Assembly: GCA_022402405.1 (NCBI GenBank)
Contig: JAKRSG010000346.1
Span: forward strand, 1-5,794
Reading direction: 5' to 3'
DNA: 5,794 bases
Source of the DNA: Bacteroidia bacterium
Lineage (GTDB): Bacteria > Bacteroidota > Bacteroidia > UKL13-3
The notes under the pieces were generated by a model. The model was not told the origin of the DNA. It worked only from the letters and a program-made list of their open reading frames with translations, and did no database searches. The position numbers were made by a program, and so were the translations under genes. Shown here piece after piece: positions 1-5,729 of this stretch. How positions within the stretch are numbered: the first letter of the stretch is position 1; each line of letters starts with the position of its first letter.

Positions 1-17
1 CGACGCTCTTCCGATCT
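1..17 (+). other. Illumina adapter remnant (sequencing artefact)
   Basis: The first 17 bases, CGACGCTCTTCCGATCT, are identical to the 3' end of the Illumina TruSeq universal/Read 1 adapter. They run directly into genuine coding sequence at base 18, where the ndh reading frame begins to match its family. The adapter happens to be in frame with ndh, so automatic translation would add false residues (TLFRS) to the truncated protein. This marks an untrimmed read end at a contig edge rather than a biological junction. Confidence 0.93.
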
Positions 18-893
18 GACCTGCGTAGCGATATTCTACAAGAATTTGAAAAGGCCTTAAATGAAAGCAATGGCAATAGCATCGAACGTATTCTAAATTT
101 TGTAGTGGTAGGTGGAGGTCCAACCGGAGTTGAAACAGCCGGCGCACTAGCCGAGATAAAGAAGCACGTATTGCCATCTGATTACAGCGAATTAGACGCC
201 AATAAAATGCAAGTTTATTTGGTAGAAGCTGCCCCAAGAGTATTGGCTGCTATGAGCGAAATTTCTTCTAAAAAAGCAAAAGATTTTTTAGAAGAACTAG
301 GTGTACATGTTTTAGTAAATACTTCTGTTAAAGAATACCAAGCTCAAACAGGAGAGCTGCTGTTAAGTTCGGGTCAGACCTTAAAAACAGATACTGTTAT
401 ATGGAGCGCCGGTGTAAAAGGAAAAACTATTCTCGGATTGCCTGAAACTATAATAGCGCGTGGCAATCGCTACCAAGTAGATGCTTATAACCGAATAGAA
501 GGATTAAAAAACATTTTTGCTATTGGCGATATAGCCTACATGACAAGCGACAAAGCCTATCCTAACGGTCATCCTATGGTGGGGACGGTTGCTCAACAAC
601 AAGGAAAATTATTGGCCAAAAATATATTAAATGAACTAGCAGGAAAACCGCTGAAACCCTATACATACTTAAACTTAGGGAGCATGGCAACGGTTGGCCG
701 ACATAAAGCAGTACTAGAAGTATTCGGAATAAAGCTCCAAGGGTATTTAGCTTGGTTAGGTTGGATGTTTTTACATTTAATGTTGCTGGTAGGTTTTAGA
801 AGCAGAATCATTGTTTTTACCAATTGGATGTGGAATTATTTTAGCTACCAAAGAGCTATTAGAATTATAACTAGACCCTTTATTCCGAAGTAG
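18..893 (+). CDS. ndh: Type II NADH:quinone oxidoreductase (NDH-2), 5'-truncated
   Basis: NDH-2 is a single-subunit flavoprotein on the inner face of the cytoplasmic membrane that passes electrons from NADH through FAD to quinone without pumping protons. About 291 codons are present. Full-length members have roughly 420-450 residues, so the N-terminal FAD-binding Rossmann motif and the true start lie outside the window. The frame is open from base 18 (DLRSDILQEFEKAL). The GTG at 105 is an internal valine, not a start. Visible marks are the second dinucleotide-binding motif VVVGGGPTGVE (about 102-134), the FAD-contacting AIGD motif (519-530), the AQQQG quinone-site motif (591-605), the SMATVGR signature near 680, and a Trp/Phe-rich hydrophobic C-terminus (about 741-850) typical of the membrane-binding region. 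The gene ends at TAG 891-893 and a terminator follows within 25 bases, so it is transcriptionally separate from the next cluster. Confidence 0.92.
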   Translation, partial: DLRSDILQEFEKALNESNGNSIERILNFVVVGGGPTGVETAGALAEIKKHVLPSDYSELDANKMQVYLVEAAPRVLAAMSEISSKKAKDFLEELGVHVLVNTSVKEYQAQTGELLLSSGQTLKTDTVIWSAGVKGKTILGLPETIIARGNRYQVDAYNRIEGLKNIFAIGDIAYMTSDKAYPNGHPMVGTVAQQQGKLLAKNILNELAGKPLKPYTYLNLGSMATVGRHKAVLEVFGIKLQGYLAWLGWMFLHLMLLVGFRSRIIVFTNWMWNYFSYQRAIRIITRPFIPK

Positions 894-916
894 GATTTTT
901 GAATAAATTCCCTTAT

Positions 917-943
917 AAAAATACCTAATTCTAGGTATTTTTT
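917..943 (+). terminator. Rho-independent terminator after ndh
   Basis: A perfect 11-bp stem (AAAAATACCTA at 917-927 with TAGGTATTTTT at 932-942) closes a 4-nt ATTC loop. The 3' arm ends in a T run (938-943), with more T at 946-950. It starts 23 bases after the ndh stop codon. Because the 5' arm begins with A residues, it could also work in the opposite direction, but no convergent gene is present. Confidence 0.82.
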
Positions 944-1041
944 GCTTTTTAAAATTTCGTTTGATTTGTTTTAAGTCGGTTTTGGGCCAAAGAAATTGGT
1001 TCAGGCCGAATGATTTTAAAAACAAGTTGAACGATGTGCTT

Positions 1042-1953
1042 ATGCTTAAAAATGTTACTTTTTTATTCTTTTTATTAGTGTTTTCGTTGCTTGCATTTGC
1101 CCAAAAACCAAAGGAAATTAAAGAAAGTGGTACTTGTAAAATGCGCATTGAAAAAACGATGAGCGAGGCAGATGCCGAGCGTATTTGTATTGAACGCGCC
1201 AAAATTGATGCCATTGAAAAAGCATTTGGTCAGACCATTATCCAAGGCAATTCTACCTATATCAAAAACAAATCTACAGGCGAGCAAACAGAGAGTTCTA
1301 ATATCTTTAGTAATATATCAGAGTCGCTTGTAAATGGCGAATGGATTGAAGACTTAAAAAAACCAGAAATAAAGAAATTTTTGGATAACAATGAACTGTG
1401 GATACAAGCGGATGTTTACGGACTTATTAGAGAGGTTAAAAGTATTCCAATTGCCTTTCAAGCTACGCCATTAAATTGCACCAATACTACCTGTAAAACC
1501 ACTGTTTTTAGGGATGGAGACGATTTTTATCTATATTTTAAAGCACCCGAAGATGGCTATATTTCGGTGTATTTAGACGACCCAGAACAGCAAAAAACGT
1601 TTAGGTTATTGCCTTATAAATCTGAAAAAATCAAGACCACTAATTATCCTGTAAAAGCAGATAAAGAATATATCTTTTTTAAGGCAGATAATAAAGCAGG
1701 AAATGAATTAATAGATGAGTTATCTCTTGCGTTGAACAATAGTAAAATTCCGGAGATGAATAAGATTTTTATCTTGTTTAATCCTAAGGAGGAATTTGGC
1801 AAGCCTATGTTAAATGATAACAGCTCTGCTACTCCAAAAACCGAGACGCCTCTAGAGTTGGCTAGCGAAGATTTTCAGCGATGGTTGCAGCTTACCAGAA
1901 AAGGCACCAATATTCAACTCATGAGTATCATATTAACTATTAATCCTAAATAA
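1042..1953 (+). CDS. Exported protein with LPP20/FlgT-N-like segment and C-terminal DUF4384-like domain
   Basis: The product has 303 residues. I chose ATG 1042 because it places a signal peptide exactly at the N-terminus (MLKNVTFLFFLLVFSLLAFA|Q, cleavage after residue 20). The frame stays open upstream to a TTG at 961, but that would put 27 residues in front of the signal peptide. No Shine-Dalgarno sequence is visible. Residues about 32-64 (AERICIERAKIDAIEKAFG) resemble the helix at the start of LPP20 and FlgT-N domains. From about residue 155 the pattern fits DUF4384: VFRDGDDFYLYFKAPEDGYI, then a strand ending RLLPY, a FILFNP strand, and EDFQRWLQ (276-283) before a final strand. DUF4384 has no known biochemical function and, as I recall, often accompanies caspase domains, which fits the protease gene downstream. 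There is no lipobox Cys, so a soluble periplasmic protein is most likely. The domain calls come from pattern memory, not a search. Confidence 0.8.
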   Translation: MLKNVTFLFFLLVFSLLAFAQKPKEIKESGTCKMRIEKTMSEADAERICIERAKIDAIEKAFGQTIIQGNSTYIKNKSTGEQTESSNIFSNISESLVNGEWIEDLKKPEIKKFLDNNELWIQADVYGLIREVKSIPIAFQATPLNCTNTTCKTTVFRDGDDFYLYFKAPEDGYISVYLDDPEQQKTFRLLPYKSEKIKTTNYPVKADKEYIFFKADNKAGNELIDELSLALNNSKIPEMNKIFILFNPKEEFGKPMLNDNSSATPKTETPLELASEDFQRWLQLTRKGTNIQLMSIILTINPK

Positions 1954-1955
1954 TT

Positions 1956-1971
1956 TTTGGTCTGAACCAAA
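1956..1971. repeat. Short inverted repeat between the DUF4384-like and LPP20-like genes
   Basis: TTTGGT (1956-1961) and ACCAAA (1966-1971) are perfect 6-bp arms around CTGA, starting 2 bases after the stop codon of the DUF4384-like gene. No T tract follows, so it is a poor intrinsic terminator. It could be a small 3' hairpin or a protein-binding site. Part of it (TTTGGTCTGAACC) recurs at 3326-3338 inside the barrel gene, where coding constraint or chance may explain it. Confidence 0.35.
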
Positions 1972-1976
1972 TCCTT

Positions 1977-1999
1977 AATAGAAAATTCAATAGAAAATT
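1977..1999. repeat. Tandem 11-bp direct repeat in the leader of the LPP20-like gene
   Basis: AATAGAAAATT occurs at 1977-1987 and again at 1989-1999, a period of 12 bases, ending 24 bases before the start codon of the next gene. It lies in a 70-bp AT-rich intergenic gap where a promoter or operator could sit. It may equally be a slippage product in low-complexity DNA. I see no clear Bacteroidota -7 element (TAnnTTTG) here. Confidence 0.5.
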
Positions 2000-2023
2000 A
2001 ATAACACTTAAAAACAAAACAAC

Positions 2024-2707
2024 ATGAAAAGAATCATTTCTATGATGGTGGCAGTAGCCATCGTTGCGGTGGCTAATGTGGCCTCTGCGCAAAACGCTAA
2101 GTTTAAATTTGTGAAGGTAGCGAGAGATACCAAAAAAGAGGTAAAACGCTTAGAAAAAGATGGCTGGAGAAATCTTCCTGGTGATACGCCTATTGGTCAG
2201 CAATTAAACAATGCTTGGGCCAAAGAAGGAGAGATAGATGATGAAGGTTTGCCAAAATGGGTAGTAGCAACTGGAGAGGCTGTAGCCGAATTTCAATCTA
2301 CGGCCGAGATGCAAGCTTTAGAATTAGCCAAGTTAAATTTGGTTCGTTTGTTAGAATCTCAAATGCGTTCTGTGGTAGAAACAGAGCAAGGTAATAATAG
2401 AATAGATCCTCAAACAGCTGCTTCTATTTCTAAAACCATGGAAGTTGCCACCAACAAGGTTTCTAAGAAATTATCTCGTGTAATGCCAATTGTTAAAATG
2501 CAACGCACTGTGAAAGGAAAGAACACTCAAATTCAAGTGAAAATTGCCTACAATTATGCTTTAGCGCGCAAAGCTATCTTAGATGAAATGAAGCTTGAAA
2601 TGCAAAATGAAAGCGAAGATATGCGCAACAAATACGAAAGCTTTTTAAATCCTGAATTATACAAGCAAGGTGAAATTAAAAACTCTGCTGGTGAAGAATC
2701 AAAATAA
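2024..2707 (+). CDS. Exported LPP20-like protein of unknown function
   Basis: The product has 227 residues. ATG 2024 begins a clear signal peptide (MKRIISMMVAVAIVAVANVASA|Q, cleavage after residue 22) and is preceded by an A-rich leader (AAAAACAAAACAAC) typical of Bacteroidota starts without a Shine-Dalgarno sequence. Residues about 80-125 (ATGEAVAEFQSTAEMQALEL, then AKLNLVRLLESQM) have the G-x-A strand followed by an Ala/Leu-rich helix seen in LPP20-family proteins. A later strand around 160-180 (KGKNTQIQVKIAYNYALARK) would complete that fold. The tail from about 180 is Glu/Lys/Met-rich and probably helical. LPP20 of Helicobacter is a lipoprotein, but this protein has no lipobox Cys and should be soluble in the periplasm. 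The gene lies 70 bases after the DUF4384-like gene, whose N-terminal segment is of similar type, and is followed by a terminator-like hairpin. Function is unknown. Confidence 0.82.
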   Translation: MKRIISMMVAVAIVAVANVASAQNAKFKFVKVARDTKKEVKRLEKDGWRNLPGDTPIGQQLNNAWAKEGEIDDEGLPKWVVATGEAVAEFQSTAEMQALELAKLNLVRLLESQMRSVVETEQGNNRIDPQTAASISKTMEVATNKVSKKLSRVMPIVKMQRTVKGKNTQIQVKIAYNYALARKAILDEMKLEMQNESEDMRNKYESFLNPELYKQGEIKNSAGEESK

Positions 2708-2719
2708 TTTTTAAGACCG

Positions 2720-2757
2720 TGCCTGTCTTCTTTAACGAAGACAGGCATTCATTTTTT
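2720..2757 (+). terminator. Strong terminator-like hairpin just upstream of the barrel gene
   Basis: A perfect 11-bp stem, TGCCTGTCTTC (2720-2730) with GAAGACAGGCA (2737-2747), encloses a TTTAAC loop and is followed by TTCATTTTTT (2748-2757). This is the best intrinsic terminator in the window and sits 12 bases after the LPP20-like stop codon. The next start codon is at 2762, so there is no room for a promoter after it. Either the barrel-caspase transcript begins before or inside the hairpin and carries it in its 5' leader, or the hairpin terminates only partially and lowers expression of the two downstream genes. Confidence 0.82.
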
Positions 2758-2761
2758 AACT

Positions 2762-3367
2762 ATGAAAAAATTTATACTTTACATAAGCTTTTGCCTGCTG
2801 TCTGTAGGGGCATTTGCACAGTTTGATAATAAAATTACTGCACAATTTTCTATTGGTGGTTCAGTGTTAACGGGGCCTGCCGGTTTTACAGATTATTTTG
2901 ATGCAGGCATGTCGTTTGACGGCGGTTTGCAATATAATTTCAACAGAAATTTTAGTTTAGTTGGATTAGTTAAATATGCCACCCTTTGGTCGGCCGAATA
3001 TTATGAGGATTATCTTATAGTGGCAGGACTTGATAATTTAGGAATATCTCTGGCTCCAAAATATAAATTCAGAGCAGGCAAAAAATTACAACCTTATGTT
3101 TTAGGAGGAGTAAGTTTAAATTATATAACATACTCAATTGCTGTTCCTGATTTAGATTTTTCAGATTCAGAAACCTTCCCAACTGCCTTAGGATATATTG
3201 GTGCGGCAGGACTCGAATACGGGCTTTCTAATAATCTTTCATTATTTACACAAGTAGGTACAAATGGTGTACTGTTTGATGATGGCGCCCTTGGTTACGA
3301 TAACTTAAGCACTATTTTCGTTCAATTTGGTCTGAACCTAAACTTGTTTAAATCTAAATCTTTATAA
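2762..3367 (+). CDS. Small outer-membrane beta-barrel protein
   Basis: The product has 201 residues. ATG 2762 starts a signal peptide (MKKFILYISFCLLSVGAFA|Q, cleavage after residue 19). The mature chain alternates short amphipathic strands rich in Gly and aromatic residues with polar turns: ITAQFSIGGSVL, FDGGLQYNFN, NFSLVGLVKYA, GISLAPKYKF, LQPYVLGGVSLNYI, GYIGAAGLEYGL, LSLFTQVG and FVQFGLNLNLF. This is the pattern of the eight-stranded OmpA/OmpX-type barrels grouped as 'outer membrane beta-barrel domain'. I see no OmpA-like peptidoglycan-binding domain and no type IX secretion tail. The protein ends five residues after the last strand. Its stop codon lies 2 bases before the start of the caspase gene, so the two are very likely translated from one transcript and the barrel may anchor, assemble with or be a target of that protease. 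The specific role is not recognisable from sequence. Confidence 0.85.
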   Translation: MKKFILYISFCLLSVGAFAQFDNKITAQFSIGGSVLTGPAGFTDYFDAGMSFDGGLQYNFNRNFSLVGLVKYATLWSAEYYEDYLIVAGLDNLGISLAPKYKFRAGKKLQPYVLGGVSLNYITYSIAVPDLDFSDSETFPTALGYIGAAGLEYGLSNNLSLFTQVGTNGVLFDDGALGYDNLSTIFVQFGLNLNLFKSKSL

Positions 3368-3369
3368 AC

Positions 3370-5646
3370 ATGAAACGCTTAGCCTTTTTGTTAGTATATT
3401 TTTCTCCCTTGTTCGTTCTTGCGCAGGTATCTGTTAAGAAGCAAATTTCGCATAAGGGACATTCACCTGTTTGCCTAGATTATAGCATAGACGGCGCCTT
3501 TTTGGTAAGTGGTGGAATGGATTCAAAAATATATCTTTGGAATGCTTCTGATTATACGGTTCTCCGTGAGTTAAAGGGAATAAAAAATATTCCTTTAAGC
3601 ATCAAAATTTCCAATGATAACAAATGGGTTTTAAGTGCAGGTAAGGATAAAAAATTACGCATTTGGGATTTGCAGAGTGGCGAGTTGGTTCAAACATTTA
3701 ATGAAACCGATGGAGAAATTACTAGCATTGCCATAACAGATGATAACAGCAAAATAGCAGTGGGTTCTAAAGATAAGTTTATCTATATTTTTGAACCTAA
3801 TAAACCAACTTATTCCAAGAGGTTTAGCGGACATTTAAAGGAAGTAAATTCGGTAGATTTTAATAGCTCGGGAGATAAGGTTTTATCGGGTAGTGCCGAC
3901 GGAACTATCAAAGAATGGCAAACTGATAATGCACAACTTATTCGTACCATTCAAGCTCATAAGGGTTGGGTTAGGTGTGTGCAATATTCGCCTGATAATA
4001 GCCTCATTGCCTCTGGTGGCGATGATGCTCAAATTAATATTTATAATGCCGTAAATGGAGAATTGCTAAGCAATATTTTGGCGCATAAAAATTGGGTTCA
4101 AACCATACAGTTTAGTCCGGATGGAAAATACCTTGCCAGCGGTGGTCACGATAATTACGTTATCTTGCTGGAGGCCCAAACAGGAAGAGTAATTTTTAAC
4201 TCCGACAAACGCGAATATTTTATCGTGAGTTTAGCGTTTAGTCCTAACGGAAAAGAGCTTTTATCTAACGCACTTTATTCGGATAAATTAACCCTTTGGG
4301 ATTTAAGTTCCTTAGGTGTTGAAGCCAGCAAAAAACAAGCTGTGGTAGCCGCGGCAGAGGTAAAGAAAGAAGCGCCTTACGAGCCGCAATTTAAAGTGGT
4401 ACAGCCAAGCGATTTGGTGGCTAAGGACGTGGCTTATCGCTTTCAATTTTCTGCCAGTACCAACGAGCCTTTAAACAATGTAGAAATTAAGTTAAACAAT
4501 GCCAATTACGATAGAATAAACATTGCCAATACACAAAAGAAATGGGATAAATTGGAGCAAGTGGTTTACTTGCAAGAAGGAATTAACTCTATTCAATTAG
4601 TAGCATATTATCAAGGTAAAGCCGTCTTGTCTGATCCCATTACCATCAAATATTTTCAACCAAAAGCTACTGAGCCATTGTCGGTAAGTCCAAGCTCTCC
4701 TGCGCCTTCTATGGCTGAACCAAAAGCCTCAGAAATGGCCAAAGCAGAGGTGAAAGAAGAAAAGCCTTTGGTTCAGCCAGAGGCAAAAAAGCCAGAACCT
4801 GAAGCAGAGGTGGCTGTGGTGAAAGAAGTGCCTAAAGTTAAAGAACCCGTTTCTGAGTTAATGAATGTGCCGCAATTGGCCAGTGAGCAATACAATAGAT
4901 TTGCACTCATCATTGGTAACGAAGATTACAACTCGTACCAAGTAGGATTAGGCAGCGAGGTGAATGTAGATTTTGCCGTAAATGATGCCACTGCATTTAA
5001 AGAATATGCTCAAAAAGTATTTGGTGTGCCTAAGGATAATATTATATTTTTAACCAATGCACGTGCCATAGAGATGGATAATGGCATTAGTAAAATTAGG
5101 CAAATTATTAAGGCTTTAAATGGCAATGCAGAAGTCTTGTTTTTTTATGCCGGACACGGATTTCCGGATGAGGTAACGAAAGAGCCATATATTATGCCGG
5201 TTGATGTTACAGGTTCTAATTTAAAGTTTGCTATTAAGTTAAAAGATTTGTACGAAGGCTTAAATGAGTTTCCTTCTAAACGAATTACCGTTTTTATTGA
5301 TGCTTGTTTTAGTGGCGGTGCCAGAAATGTGGGATTGGTTTCTGCTAGAGGGGTAAAAATTAAGCCTAAAGAAAGTAAGCTTAACGGAAATTTTGTGGTT
5401 ATGACAGCTAGTAGCGAAAATCAATCATCGTTAGCGTATAAAGATAAAAAGCATGGTATGTTTACCTACCATTTGCTTCAAAAGTTAAGAGATTCTAAGG
5501 GAGAGCTAACCTACAAAGAACTGTCGGATTATGTTAGTCAGCAAGTGTCTGTAAAATCGGTTATGGTTAACAACAAAGAACAAACTCCGCAGGTAAATAT
5601 TAGTCCAACCGTTGAAGAAACCTGGAAAAGCTGGCGCGTAAAATAA
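3370..5646 (+). CDS. Exported WD40 propeller-caspase (peptidase C14) fusion protein
   Basis: The product has 758 residues. ATG 3370 begins a signal peptide (MKRLAFLLVYFSPLFVLA|Q, cleavage after residue 18) and lies 2 bases after the barrel gene. Residues about 26-316 form seven WD40 repeats, enough for a closed propeller. Recognisable elements are GH/AH starts (H31, H155, H197, H239), SPDG-type turns and WD-type ends (LWN, IWD, LWD). Residues about 340-432 look like an Ig-like beta domain. Residues about 438-500 are a Pro/Glu/Lys-rich linker. Residues about 510-750 are a caspase-like domain: RFALIIGNEDY (510-520), FFYAGHG with catalytic His596, and FIDACFSGG with catalytic Cys646, then VVMTASSENQSS and HGMFTYHLL. 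Both dyad residues are present, so it is probably an active cysteine protease. Bacterial relatives (metacaspase/orthocaspase types) usually cut after Lys or Arg, but specificity cannot be read here. The signal peptide puts it in the periplasm or beyond. No lipobox or type IX secretion tail is visible. Confidence 0.93.
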   Translation: MKRLAFLLVYFSPLFVLAQVSVKKQISHKGHSPVCLDYSIDGAFLVSGGMDSKIYLWNASDYTVLRELKGIKNIPLSIKISNDNKWVLSAGKDKKLRIWDLQSGELVQTFNETDGEITSIAITDDNSKIAVGSKDKFIYIFEPNKPTYSKRFSGHLKEVNSVDFNSSGDKVLSGSADGTIKEWQTDNAQLIRTIQAHKGWVRCVQYSPDNSLIASGGDDAQINIYNAVNGELLSNILAHKNWVQTIQFSPDGKYLASGGHDNYVILLEAQTGRVIFNSDKREYFIVSLAFSPNGKELLSNALYSDKLTLWDLSSLGVEASKKQAVVAAAEVKKEAPYEPQFKVVQPSDLVAKDVAYRFQFSASTNEPLNNVEIKLNNANYDRINIANTQKKWDKLEQVVYLQEGINSIQLVAYYQGKAVLSDPITIKYFQPKATEPLSVSPSSPAPSMAEPKASEMAKAEVKEEKPLVQPEAKKPEPEAEVAVVKEVPKVKEPVSELMNVPQLASEQYNRFALIIGNEDYNSYQVGLGSEVNVDFAVNDATAFKEYAQKVFGVPKDNIIFLTNARAIEMDNGISKIRQIIKALNGNAEVLFFYAGHGFPDEVTKEPYIMPVDVTGSNLKFAIKLKDLYEGLNEFPSKRITVFIDACFSGGARNVGLVSARGVKIKPKESKLNGNFVVMTASSENQSSLAYKDKKHGMFTYHLLQKLRDSKGELTYKELSDYVSQQVSVKSVMVNNKEQTPQVNISPTVEETWKSWRVK

Positions 5647-5672
5647 TTTTTTTAGCACGAGGCAACCTTTTG

Positions 5673-5680
5673 TTATTTTG
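5673..5680 (+). promoter_or_regulatory. Weak candidate -7 element upstream of the possible last gene
   Basis: TTATTTTG matches the Bacteroidota -7 consensus TAnnTTTG at all but one position and is followed by GC, as is often seen. No TTTG-type -33 element is found at the expected distance upstream. It lies 50 bases before the possible start at 5730. No intrinsic terminator is visible between the caspase gene and this point, so read-through from upstream is also possible. Confidence 0.22.
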
Positions 5681-5729
5681 CGGCATTATAGCAGTAACAA
5701 AGTAAGCATCCGCTAAACTACATCTTTCC

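Noticed and set aside
105..107. GTG as the start codon of ndh
   Set aside because: It encodes the middle valine of the conserved VVVGGGPTG motif, and coding similarity continues upstream to base 18. The gene is 5'-truncated.
961..963. TTG as the start codon of the DUF4384-like gene
   Set aside because: It would add 27 residues before a textbook signal peptide; ATG 1042 fits the export signal exactly.
372..1237. Palindrome GGTCAGACC at 372-380 and 1228-1236 as an operator pair
   Set aside because: Both copies encode Gly-Gln-Thr in frame inside genes; shared codon choice explains them.
777..1287. Two minus-strand open frames (777-1214 and 1075-1287)
   Set aside because: They overlap the ndh 3' end, its terminator and the DUF4384-like gene, and their translations are low-complexity with no recognisable domain.
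2554..2748. Minus-strand open frame of 64 codons
   Set aside because: It is antisense to the end of the LPP20-like gene and the terminator hairpin, with a Ser/Leu-rich translation and no family resemblance.
3326..3338. TTTGGTCTGAACC as a second copy of the 1956-1968 element
   Set aside because: It encodes part of the last barrel strand (QFGLNL) and lacks the full inverted repeat, so chance plus coding constraint is sufficient.
3370..5646. The WD40-caspase as a cytosolic anti-phage abortive-infection effector
   Set aside because: It has a clear N-terminal signal peptide, all three neighbours are also exported, and no nuclease, NLR-type ATPase, CRISPR or gasdermin-like gene is nearby.
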